Source: Pseudomonas sp. ICMP 561
Lineage (GTDB): Bacteria; Pseudomonadota; Gammaproteobacteria; Pseudomonadales; Pseudomonadaceae
Assembly (NCBI RefSeq): GCF_002699985.1
Contig: NZ_LKBT01000009.1
Coordinates: 62,001 to 126,000 of the forward strand
Direction of reading: 5' to 3'
DNA: 64,000 nucleotides
Shown here: positions 57,329-64,000 of the stretch, piece by piece
How the letters are laid out: each line of letters opens with the position of its first letter
Numbering within the stretch: the first letter of the stretch is position 1
Notes under the pieces: generated by a model
Database searches by the model: none
Told to the model about the DNA's origin: nothing
What the model saw: only the letters and a program-made list of their open reading frames with translations
Translations under genes and position numbers: made by a program

Positions 57329-57622
57329 TCGGGGTCATACCACGATAAAAAGCATTGAAGTCGCATTGCGACTGGATCAAATTAAGGTGAGATAACAAGC
57401 TCTTTAATAATTTGGCATTTATTTCTGTGATTATCCGATGCTCTCCCGCAGCGTCGAGTGCCATGTTCGTAACAGGTGCGGATACTAAGCAGGTGGCTTC
57501 AGCCTTTTTTAATAGTTATCGCTAACTCTGAATACGCCCCCATGCCAATAACCGCCTTGCCCCCAATGGCGCCCTGATCACCGGTCGTGATGTATTTAAT
57601 GGTGGTCTGCCCCCGATTCTCC
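57329..57622. mobile_element. 293-bp inverted-end element, copy D
   Basis: 294 bp, same ends with one change in each core (GGGGTCATACCACG; GGTCTGCCCCCGATT). It lies between the lipoprotein fragment and a nuclease-like toxin tail. Confidence 0.85.
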
Positions 57623-57646
57623 ACTAAACATTTAGAATCAAATTGA

Positions 57647-57883
57647 ATGGAGGTTGTAGGCACTGAGATGGTTGTTAAAGGGCCTCTCGGTGATCGTAGG
57701 TATGACATTGTAGTCCGTGACGCAAGCGGTAAGTTGCACGGCCTTGAGGTGAAAAGCGGAACTGCTAATAAGACCAGCTATCAAGAATTCACCGATTATT
57801 TTGTTAATGAGTTTGGGGCGCAAGGAAAGGGACGACTAAAAGGTGAAGTCATCGAAAGCGCTACAACAGTTTATGTGTCGTGA
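57647..57883 (+). pseudogene. Orphan nuclease-like toxin tail (PD-(D/E)XK pattern)
   Basis: A 78-codon remnant beginning just after element D. GDRRYDIVVRDASGKLHGLE followed by VKSG gives the D-x(n)-E-x-K signature of PD-(D/E)XK nucleases. The N-terminal part of the toxin is absent, and an in-frame TGA directly precedes the first ATG. It is followed 11 bp later by an immunity-like gene. A truncated, probably inactive toxin. Confidence 0.65.
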
Positions 57884-57894
57884 GGGTGATGAAT

Positions 57895-58299
57895 ATGAAG
57901 CTTGAAGCCGAAAATAGTCCCATAATAATTGGCGCTAATCAGGCGCAGCTGGTAAGAGTGTTAAAAAAATTAAAAAGCTACGGCCCTAGCTCATTCGCAT
58001 GCATAACTGATGACGACGGTAATTATGTGCAAGTAGCTGGAGGCAGATTCACTTGCTTTATTGAAAGATATGACGCAAAAAGCAAAGCTCTGTTTAGAGG
58101 TTATCATTCAAATTCCAGCACAAACTTCGAAGATGGAAGCTTGCTATCGTTTGGTGCAGGGCGTGTTCAATTAAAGAAAGATGAGTGGTTTAATATTGAA
58201 GATGTGATCGAGGTTTTCTCCCGATTTAATCAGAGTCAGGCTTTGCCAGAAAGCATTTACTGGCGCGAGATAAAGGTTTTGAATCAGAACGGCAGTTAA
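57895..58299 (+). CDS. Putative immunity protein
   Basis: A 134-residue protein of AT-rich composition starting MKLEAENSPIIIGANQAQLV, with a central ITDDDGNYVQVAGGRFTCFI and an acidic C-terminal third. I do not recognise the family with certainty. I start at 57895 because GAGGG lies eight bases before it; ATG 57889 would be too close. It is the likely partner of the nuclease tail upstream. Confidence 0.55.
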   Translation: MKLEAENSPIIIGANQAQLVRVLKKLKSYGPSSFACITDDDGNYVQVAGGRFTCFIERYDAKSKALFRGYHSNSSTNFEDGSLLSFGAGRVQLKKDEWFNIEDVIEVFSRFNQSQALPESIYWREIKVLNQNGS

Positions 58300-58707
58300 G
58301 AAGCTGGTGCAAAAGGCACTGCAACAGCTCCGAAAGTCACCATAAAAGATCACTATGACCATCACTTGAACATGGTGGAAGACATAAAGGATCAACTTTC
58401 TTCTCAAGGGTTCAGAGTCAGCGAAAAAGAAATATCATTCGGCAGCTCCTGCGGAACTGGTCGTTGTAGGCCAGATATCGTGGCCGAAGCACCTGATGGA
58501 ACCCTGAGAATTATTGAGGTTAAGACAGGGAACGCGGACTTGAGTATTCGTCAGCCAGAAATTTTCCCTTAAATAAAAGATGGGACTTAAATTCCAAGAG
58601 GGCAGGTTGCCGAAAGTTTCGGCCTGATACCAGGCGTACCTCTAAAGGACCAAGGTTATCCTAACGGTATCCCTATTGAGATAATGAATTTCCCAGGTGC
58701 TAAGTGA
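58300..58707 (+). pseudogene. Orphan PD-(D/E)XK-type toxin end with stop and frameshift
   Basis: The frame starts right after the previous immunity stop (EAGAKGTATAPKVTIKDHYD), reads through GRCRPDIVAEAPDGTLRIIE plus VKTG, a clear D-x(n)-E-x-K nuclease pattern, and hits TAA at 58570 (CAA to TAA would restore it). After a further 2-base shift near 58592 the sequence continues IPRGQVAESFGLIPGVPLKD to NFPGAK and TGA at 58705-58707. Two lesions make it inactive. The terminal TGA overlaps the next ATG. Confidence 0.7.
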
Positions 58708-59252
58708 TGGAAGAAAAAGATGTGGTTTCAACCTTGATGGAGCAGGGTTGGGTTTGCAGCAAGGATGAAGTCGGGGATTATTTTTGCGTGATAGATGTTG
58801 ATGAGATTAAAGTTCAAATAATTCCATCTGTGAGGAAACGCTCGGACCATTTTCGGGCGTCACTTATGCCATCGGTTTCGACCAGAGAATTCTCGGAGAC
58901 TGTTGCTTTTGTGCGGGGAGAGGGGAGTGGGTATTCGCCAATAATAGTAAGTAATGAGCCTCCGGAGAAGTTGCCTAAATTTTCCAGTGATGATGTTCTC
59001 AGGATGTCTGAGAGCGCCATATCTTGGGCACGCTCTCAAAATATTGAGTCCGGCCTGATGTTCTATAGAAATCTGCCGACTGACAGTAAAGGCGCGATGC
59101 CCCTTCGGCACTTAGCTGCATTGGCAATAGCAGGTGACGTTGAACGATTGGACGGTTACAAGAAAATCTTTGAGGTGGGAGATAGGCTAGGTTTTGTACC
59201 TTACATTACTGATGCCATGATTGATCGAGCACTTTTGAAGGCCAATAAATAA
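58707..59252 (+). CDS. Putative immunity protein (DUF6990-like)
   Basis: A 181-residue protein overlapping the toxin stop (TGATG). The C-terminal third MPLRHLAALAIAGDVERLDG followed by GDRLGFVPYITDAMIDRALL resembles a family I recall as DUF6990, found next to polymorphic toxins. No signal or membrane segment. It is intact although its toxin is broken. Confidence 0.6.
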   Translation: MEEKDVVSTLMEQGWVCSKDEVGDYFCVIDVDEIKVQIIPSVRKRSDHFRASLMPSVSTREFSETVAFVRGEGSGYSPIIVSNEPPEKLPKFSSDDVLRMSESAISWARSQNIESGLMFYRNLPTDSKGAMPLRHLAALAIAGDVERLDGYKKIFEVGDRLGFVPYITDAMIDRALLKANK

Positions 59253-59482
59253 AGGTCAGACCACGATAAAAAGCATTGAAGTCGCATTGCGCCGGGAACA
59301 GATTACGGTTAGATAATAAGTTCTTTAATAAACCGGCATTTATTTTTGTGATTATCCGATGTTCTCCTGGAAAAAAACTCGGTCAGATCGCGGTTTTTTG
59401 TGTGAGAGAGTCATCCGTCTTAGCCCAAATAAGCAGGCATACAGTTTTCATCGGCTTAATAATGGTCTGACCCCTATTCTCT
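59252..59482. mobile_element. Variant, shorter inverted-end element (copy E)
   Basis: The first 115 bp follow the common element (GGTCAGACCACGATAAAAAG and so on). After GATGTTCTCC the interior is different and shorter, lacking the tpsA-like piece, but the right end again reads AATGGTCTGACCCCTATTCT. So the ends are conserved while the middle has been replaced. About 231 bp in all. Confidence 0.75.
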
Positions 59483-59776
59483 TCCGGTGGAACTATTATG
59501 GCGGATCAGCGTGTAGTCTCTCGACTTATCGAAAACAACCCTGCTTATAGTGGGCAGCCAATTCGTTTGTTATCTTGTGATACTGGAGCTTGTGATGCCG
59601 GGTTTGCTCAGAGTCTTGCGAATAAAATGGGTGTTTCGGTGAAGGCTCCAACTAACTTGGTATGGGCCTACGGCGATGGAAGAATGGTAGTCGCTCCGAG
59701 ATCTCCTTCGAATCCAAATTTTCCGGACTTATCGAATCAAGGTGAGTTCAAGATTTTTAATCCAGGTAAACCATAG
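59483..59776 (+). pseudogene. Orphan toxin tail with SC-TG / APT motifs
   Basis: From the element end the frame reads SSGGTIMADQRVVSRLIENN, then PIRLLSCDTGACDAGFAQSL, GVSVKAPTNLVWAYGDG and ends NPGKP. I remember similar domains (LLSC-x-TG, APT-x-x-VW) at the ends of polymorphic toxins, but cannot name the family or activity. The N-terminal pretoxin is missing. The stop overlaps the GTG start of the next gene by one base. Confidence 0.6.
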
Positions 59777-60138
59777 TGGCTATTTCATTAGCTGTGTGCG
59801 AGCTATGTGGCGGTAGCTTGGTAAATTTTGAGGAAAATAGCGCTCAAGGGGTAAGGTGCTCCGTTTGTGGCTGGTCGTTAGTTACTACAAATATGTCTGG
59901 TATTAAGATTGATGAAGAGGTATATGAGGTATTTTGTGCTGGTGATTATAAAAATAAAACACATATAATGGCTGTGTCCGAGGTGTTTGGGTCTAATTTT
60001 TTAGAGTCTAGAAAATTACTTCAGCAGGGCCTGTTTAGGATTTTTTCTGGACAGGCTGTAGACGTATTAAGAGTTCGAAAAATTCTTGCTGGAGTTGGAG
60101 TTGAGTACATGATTAAACCCGATTTTTTCTGGGTTTGA
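59776..60138 (+). CDS. Putative immunity protein with a zinc-ribbon-like CxxC pair
   Basis: A 120-residue protein starting at a GTG that overlaps the toxin stop. The N-terminus has CELCGGS and CSVCGWS (about residues 8-34), a likely zinc ribbon. The rest is helical (VSEVFGSNFLESRKLLQQGL). Very AT-rich. Placement indicates immunity to the toxin tail upstream; the family is unknown to me. Confidence 0.55.
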   Translation: MAISLAVCELCGGSLVNFEENSAQGVRCSVCGWSLVTTNMSGIKIDEEVYEVFCAGDYKNKTHIMAVSEVFGSNFLESRKLLQQGLFRIFSGQAVDVLRVRKILAGVGVEYMIKPDFFWV

Positions 60139-60139
60139 T

Positions 60140-60862
60140 GGCATAGGTGCAAAAGGGCCTGCGGGCGGTTTGCCGTCTGGTGAAACGAAAGTAGTAGGTG
60201 ACGGCACGCAAGCGGCTAATGATGCGAGCTTCGCAGGTGCCAAGGGGCCTGCGAGCGATCTACCGTCTGGTGAAACAAAAGTAGTTGGTAATGGTACGCC
60301 AGCAGCCAATGATGCTAGCTTTGAAGGTGCAAAAGGGCCAGGCGAGGTTACCCCTGATGCTATAAGCCCCCCCAAGCTCAGCTCGGTTGAAGACCTGTTT
60401 GGGCAGACATTTGACAGTATCCCGCTGTCGCACCTTCCCAATTGGAAGACCGGTTCGCTTACAAATGATGGGGTGTTGGGCGAGCAACTGTCCCTTCAAA
60501 CCCTTAACGAAAAAACCGGCCTCAATTTCGAACCTCTGCAAAACAGTAGCAACCACGGCTGTGATGGCTGCGCGGTGGCGATCAATGGCGATACGATTAC
60601 CGTATTGGTGATGGATGCGAAGTCTTCGGTGAATGGCGTGAATAAGGCCGGTACGCCCCATGGGGATCCGGAGACAAGATTGAGAGGGTGGTTGTCTAAG
60701 GCCTCAATAATTGAATCCGATCCTGCCTTGGCTGGAGCCTTGGAATCTGCCCTACGAAACGAGGCAGTCAAAGTCCAAGGCGTTACCGTTAAAGTCGGTT
60801 TGCCAGCACCCGGTAAAACAGGTCAAGCAGAAATCAAGGTGGAACCATGGCCCAAAAAATAA
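60140..60862 (+). pseudogene. Orphan toxin: 30-residue repeat linker plus nuclease-like domain
   Basis: An open frame that enters directly from the previous immunity gene without its own good start (TTG 60170 is the first option). After the repeat linker comes a domain of about 150 residues: LGEQLSLQTLNEKTGLNFEP, CDGCAVAINGDTITVLVMDA then KSS. The E...D...D-x-K arrangement fits a PD-(D/E)XK-type nuclease. The C-terminus (EIKVEPWPKK) overlaps the immunity gene by 16 bp. The toxin domain itself looks complete, so this is an orphan cassette, not a dead domain. Confidence 0.65.
60146..60325 (+). repeat. 90-bp direct repeat (two units) in a toxin linker
   Basis: Two consecutive 90-bp units code for GAKGPAGGLPSGETKVVGDG plus TQAANDASFA, with a third partial unit GAKGPG. 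Most differences are in third positions, so the repeat has been kept at protein level. Confidence 0.85.
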
Positions 60863-61845
60863 ATCAATGTGAACGCGTGGGTGTAAACCCAAGGTGGCCC
60901 TCCTACAAGAGCGTATGTGCTCGCGTCGCTAGAGGGCCGCATGTTGAGGACGCGTTTTATGTCAACGCGATACGCGAATACATCACCAGGGAGGATGCAA
61001 GGCCTACTGGTCCGATGATGGTTCCAAATAAAAACAATGCGACAGATACCACCCCGGAAAGAATGGTGCGGGGTAGACTTCATAGGGTACTTGCCACTGC
61101 CCCAGACAACCCGCAATGGTTGCAAGAATTGGCTCATTGGATGCGCTACTACCAAGTAGGTGTTTGGCAATTATTCTTTTGGGCGGGGCAGTTTGACGTT
61201 TTGGCTAAAGCCTTAGGTAATGACAGACGTCAACAAAACTACAGCATCCAAACCGGTGCCAACATGATGGCCGCCATGGCGATTCTGGGCTGGAAGGAAG
61301 CTGTTATCCACCAAGGCTATTTGACCCATGCGGCGCTCAACCGTGGTCATCAACTGGTCATCGAGTATGAAGAGGAGCACCGCCGCGCCCAGGCCTTTAT
61401 GCTGCGTGTGTTTGCCGATTGGGTGGGCGATGTCTCGCATCAATGGCCTGCTTATGCTTACGACGAACCCATCTACGAAGCCTTGTTGATCAAGTGGCGC
61501 ACTCCCAGCCCCGACGACCTGATGCCCTGTCTGTTGGCCGCGTGTGACCGCCACACTTGGCAAACCGGCAAAGAGAGTCAGAAGAATTCTTACGACTTCA
61601 ATCAGGACTCGCACTTGGAGCGCGTGCCGGTGGAAATTCTCTATATCCTGCGCCTGCGCCAGTGGGAAGGTTTAGCCAATCCGCAGCAGATTGATCATCC
61701 GCTGATGGCCGCGCCCTTTGACCAATTGCCGCCCGAGCAGCCAGTGCCTGAGTTGGACGAGTTGATGCAAGGTGTGCTCAAACGCGCAAGGGAAGACTGG
61801 CCACAGTACGATGAAGTGCTGTCTTTGCCAGCATTGAAGGGTTGA
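60847..61845 (+). CDS. Large putative immunity protein
   Basis: A 332-residue protein whose ATG lies 16 bp inside the toxin end. The first third is basic; the middle (MAAMAILGWKEAVIHQGYLT, HRRAQAFMLRVFADWVGDVS) looks all-helical, and the end is acidic. GC content is much higher in its 3' two-thirds than in neighbouring immunity genes, so it may have come from a different source. I do not recognise the family; its position suggests immunity. Confidence 0.6.
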   Translation: MAQKINQCERVGVNPRWPSYKSVCARVARGPHVEDAFYVNAIREYITREDARPTGPMMVPNKNNATDTTPERMVRGRLHRVLATAPDNPQWLQELAHWMRYYQVGVWQLFFWAGQFDVLAKALGNDRRQQNYSIQTGANMMAAMAILGWKEAVIHQGYLTHAALNRGHQLVIEYEEEHRRAQAFMLRVFADWVGDVSHQWPAYAYDEPIYEALLIKWRTPSPDDLMPCLLAACDRHTWQTGKESQKNSYDFNQDSHLERVPVEILYILRLRQWEGLANPQQIDHPLMAAPFDQLPPEQPVPELDELMQGVLKRAREDWPQYDEVLSLPALKG

Positions 61846-61894
61846 ACGTCGTGATTTATGGTTCTTCGGTCGCAGCTACTAGCCGGGTGAAAAA

Positions 61895-62187
61895 ACGGGG
61901 TCAGACCACGATAAAAAGAATTGAAGTCGCATTGCGTCGGGAACAGATTACGGCTAAATAACAAGCTCTTTAATAATGCGGCCTTTATTTTTGTGATTAT
62001 CCGATGTTCTCCCGCAACGTCGAGTCCCATGTGCGTAACAGGTGCGGATACTAAGCAGGTGGATTCAGCTTAATTAATAGTTATCGCTAGCTCTGAACAC
62101 GCCCCTATGCCAACAACCGCCTGGCCCCTAAAGGCGCCCTGATCACCTGTCGTGATGTATTTAATGGTGGTCTGCCGCCGATTCTCC
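61895..62187. mobile_element. 293-bp inverted-end element, copy F
   Basis: Left ACGGGGTCAGACCACGATAA, right GGTGGTCTGCCGCCGATTCT, 293 bp, including the tpsA-like piece. Only a 12-codon toxin stub separates it from the next immunity gene. Confidence 0.85.
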
Positions 62188-62188
62188 T

Positions 62189-62227
62189 CATCAGAAATGG
62201 TCCAAAGCTTTGCATCCAAACCAGTGA
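62189..62227 (+). pseudogene. 12-codon toxin stub (HQKWSKALHPNQ)
   Basis: Directly after element F the frame reads HQKWSKALHPNQ then TGA, the kind of basic tail that ends HNH-type nuclease toxins. The rest of the toxin is gone. It overlaps the ribosome-binding region of the next gene. Confidence 0.5.
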
Positions 62228-62236
62228 GGCGACTGT

Positions 62237-62779
62237 ATGAACATTAGTGAATTCAAGAAAGGACTGGAGGGCTGCGTACCCGATATTGCTGATTTGGCCA
62301 AACTAGGGCTTTTACCAGATGACGTTGACCAGTTTCGGCGATCCTTCTTCATCCTTGAGCGCGAGGAACGTTTGAACGATCTGGGGCTACCGGGTCAGCT
62401 TGGCGAGCTTTTCGAAAGGTATGATCCATCTAATGTTGAAATCGGAATGTTGAGATTCGGGTTAGAGCCGCAGAAGAAAAACTCCAATTGGGTAATAGGC
62501 AAAGTCGAAGCCGATTTGCTGGTAGTTGATATGGTTTCTGGCGAGGTTGGCGTCGAGGGCTTCACCGCTGTGCCGAAGCATATGCTTTGGAGGTGTGCGA
62601 AGAACGGAGAAAGCTTATTGGCGGCTTTGCTTCCTGCTGCGTGCTTTTTGGGGCGGTGTCTGCATGATGAAGAATTGGCGGGTGACGAACACAGGAGGAA
62701 GTCCTGTGTAGAGGCCTGTGTAATCGAGGCTGGTGGTGAACTATATCGACCGTTCTATCAGATGCTAATTGGCTTCTGA
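62237..62779 (+). CDS. Putative immunity protein
   Basis: A 180-residue soluble protein (FKKGLEGCVPDIADLAKLGL at the N-terminus, NNWVIGKVEADLLVVDMVSG-like centre with the actual text SNWVIGKVEADLLVVDMVSG). A GAGGCG ribosome-binding site precedes the ATG. The length and alternating pattern suggest a SUKH-like fold, but similarity is too faint to assert. It is intact though its toxin survives only as a stub. Confidence 0.55.
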   Translation: MNISEFKKGLEGCVPDIADLAKLGLLPDDVDQFRRSFFILEREERLNDLGLPGQLGELFERYDPSNVEIGMLRFGLEPQKKNSNWVIGKVEADLLVVDMVSGEVGVEGFTAVPKHMLWRCAKNGESLLAALLPAACFLGRCLHDEELAGDEHRRKSCVEACVIEAGGELYRPFYQMLIGF

Positions 62780-63131
62780 TGGAGCGGTGCTAACGGTGCA
62801 AAAATATGCAGCAGCAGGGAAAAACGTCGTCTTGCGCTATAAACAGAACCCGTAATTGTAATCTGACCCCTATTACGAGGCGAGTGTCGAGGGAGATTGT
62901 TGCTGATCATCTAAGCCGCAGTTTGGCAAGGGCGGGGTCACGTAAAGCGGACTCAGACCAAGCCTTTTCGAGCTATTAGATAATTGGAACTCACGGATCT
63001 AATTAGGATGGCGACGAATGCTAACGATTCCTTAGGTGGTTAGGCGAGTACTACGGGTCTTCACGGTCAGGTGACTCTTAACAGCTTGAATATTTCGGAA
63101 GGTAAGCCAGCGTTCTGAAGGTGAATTTTAG
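62780..63131. other. Decayed spacer without an open gene
   Basis: About 350 bp with stops in all frames. It includes GTAATCTGACCCCTATTACG near 62855, a degraded copy of the element right end, and short peptide-like stretches (SGANGAK) that echo toxin linkers. I read it as remains of one or more lost cassettes. Confidence 0.5.
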
Positions 63132-63176
63132 AGAAGGCATCATATACCGTATTACCCAAATGAGGTTGTGCTATGA
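63132..63176 (+). pseudogene. Possible 14-codon toxin stub overlapping an immunity start
   Basis: A short frame RRHHIPYYPNEVVL ends in TGA that overlaps the next ATG as ATGA, the same coupling seen at 54074. It may be the last codons of a lost toxin. The evidence is only position and overlap. Confidence 0.35.
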
Positions 63177-63442
63177 CTAATGACTTGCTCGATGAGTTTT
63201 TAGAACTGGAGCTCAACGATTCTGTCCGAGAGGTACTTGCGGTTGCTGTGAGAGCATGTACAAAGGCAGGTGTACAGTTTGTTATAAAAGGTTTGGAATT
63301 CAACTGTTTCGATGTCGTATTGGACTTCGAGCGCGGAACTGCTACTTTAGGGCATGTCTTATCTTCAGGCGCGGATAGTGAGCAGAAAATGTCACTGCCG
63401 TTTTTCTTCGGGGCGTGTGGTTTAACTAATGATTCAAAATGA
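63173..63442 (+). CDS. Putative immunity protein (small)
   Basis: An 89-residue acidic protein (NDLLDEFLELELNDSVREVL at the start, FNCFDVVLDFERGTATLGHV in the middle). No signal peptide. I do not recognise the family. Size, acidity and position after a toxin-like stub fit an immunity protein. Confidence 0.5.
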   Translation: MTNDLLDEFLELELNDSVREVLAVAVRACTKAGVQFVIKGLEFNCFDVVLDFERGTATLGHVLSSGADSEQKMSLPFFFGACGLTNDSK

Positions 63443-63458
63443 AACAAAGGTGTCAGAC

Positions 63459-63521
63459 CATGATTTTTTCAAGAAAGCTTTCGAGAATGCTAAAAAATTG
63501 AATGACTCACAAGTGATTTGA
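63459..63521 (+). pseudogene. 20-codon toxin stub (HDFFKKAFENAKKLNDSQVI)
   Basis: After a GTGTCAGACCATGATTTT stretch that resembles the element left end, the frame reads HDFFKKAFENAKKLNDSQVI and TGA. It is probably the C-terminal helix of a lost toxin. The following gene starts 8 bp later. Confidence 0.45.
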
Positions 63522-63529
63522 GGTGCGTA

Positions 63530-63985
63530 ATGGTGAATGCTGGGGAAACACTGGAGAGTTTACTGGCAAGACGTGTTGCTGGATTTGATTCATTCAAAGC
63601 GGAACGCATGCCGGTACTTCATGAGTTTTGTAAGACTTTAGGGTTTGATCAGCCACACGAGGTGCTGAACCGGCCTGAGAGGTTTCTATCATTGCTGGAC
63701 CGTGGCTTTATGAACACTGTTGTCAGTGAAGAAAATCGGGTTTGGCTCATCACTCGAATAGGGTATTACATTGGCGAGTACCTAGTGTGTCTCTACGACG
63801 GCCTCTGGTTGGTTGATAAAGATCCATCTTCACCATCATTTGCTAAGTATGTAGTCGGCGACTTTTCCTTTGAAGGCGTGTCTACCCAAGTTGTTGACCC
63901 ATTCGAAATGGCTCGGCGCTATGTGGATACTTCTGTTCCGCGATTCTTGAAGCAAGAGATCGAGAAAAAACTGGTAGGGGAATAG
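63530..63985 (+). CDS. Putative immunity protein
   Basis: A 151-residue protein (LESLLARRVAGFDSFKAERM, LITRIGYYIGEYLVCLYDGL, RYVDTSVPRFLKQEIEKKLV) with no signal. GAGGTG lies five bases before ATG 63530; the frame is open to a TTG at 63518. Unknown family. Intact behind a toxin stub, like its neighbours. Confidence 0.55.
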   Translation: MVNAGETLESLLARRVAGFDSFKAERMPVLHEFCKTLGFDQPHEVLNRPERFLSLLDRGFMNTVVSEENRVWLITRIGYYIGEYLVCLYDGLWLVDKDPSSPSFAKYVVGDFSFEGVSTQVVDPFEMARRYVDTSVPRFLKQEIEKKLVGE

Positions 63986-63992
63986 AGGGTAT

Positions 63993-64000
63993 ATGAATTA
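63993..64000 (+). CDS. Possible next gene start, cut by the window edge
   Basis: AGAGGGTAT then ATGAATTA shows a ribosome-binding site and start codon at the very end of the window. Nothing can be said of the product, but it hints that the array continues. Confidence 0.3.

Noticed and set aside
60146..60325. Repeated units suggestive of a CRISPR or minisatellite
   Set aside because: Only two full 90-bp units, in coding phase with third-position differences; it is a protein linker repeat.
63067..63447. A 126-codon minus-strand frame over the small immunity gene at 63173
   Set aside because: The plus-strand gene has better placement and composition; both cannot be major genes. The minus frame lacks context.

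Overview
The window looks like a Pseudomonas chromosome of the fluorescens/syringae type. The gene order tex-ompR/envZ(amgRS), rimK, hslR, hslO, pckA, then fdhD, nudE, cysQ, dctBD and rmlBACD is one I know from Pseudomonas core genomes. GC content is high over the first 50 kb. Intergenic gaps are filled with short inverted-repeat (REP-type) pairs of at least four sequence families. I see no rRNA, tRNA, CRISPR array or complete insertion sequence.

Layout. 1-11.7 kb is core: a hotdog thioesterase and Tex (minus), the AmgR/AmgS two-component pair (plus), the rimA-rimB-rimK operon (minus; c-di-GMP phosphodiesterase, aspartic protease, ribosomal S6 glutamate ligase), then Hsp15, a PAP2 phosphatase, Hsp33 and PEP carboxykinase. 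11.7-15.2 kb is a small accessory patch: a strongly structured RNA element in front of a small DUF3077/DUF6124-like gene, boxed by two direct 133-bp repeats, then an alpha/beta hydrolase and an unknown membrane protein. 15.4-33.6 kb returns to housekeeping genes: a RecQ-type helicase, a thioesterase, a glycine-zipper protein, an FdhF/YdeP oxidoreductase with FdhD, a LysR regulator, a BON-LysM protein, YrfG, NudE, CysQ, DctB/DctD and the dTDP-L-rhamnose operon. 33.8-41.1 kb holds a decayed kinase/peptidase/aminotransferase pseudogene, agmatine deiminase, an OprD porin followed by a triplicated 211-bp unit, an AraC regulator and an oxidoreductase.

41.6-64 kb is the most unusual part. A two-partner secretion pair (TpsB transporter and a 2373-residue TpsA/CdiA-like exoprotein with a C-terminal toxin and overlapping immunity gene) is followed by about 13 kb of orphan material. 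This holds a second tpsA lacking its 5' half, then a series of 5'-truncated toxin genes, each followed closely by a small, usually AT-rich, intact putative immunity gene. I count ten toxin/immunity positions including the main one. The later toxins are reduced to stubs of 12-20 codons while their immunity genes stay open.

Six copies of a roughly 293-bp element with inverted ends of core AATCGGGGTCAGACCAC sit in this array. The right end of each copy abuts the broken 5' end of a gene: a tpsA half, toxin tails, or the tail of a duplicated lipoprotein. Near its right end the element carries a short piece homologous to tpsA (ANNRLAPNGALITGRDV). I read this as a contact-dependent-inhibition-type locus with an archive of toxin/immunity cassettes, in which the repeat marks, and may cause, the rearrangement breakpoints. 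The array runs off the right edge of the window.
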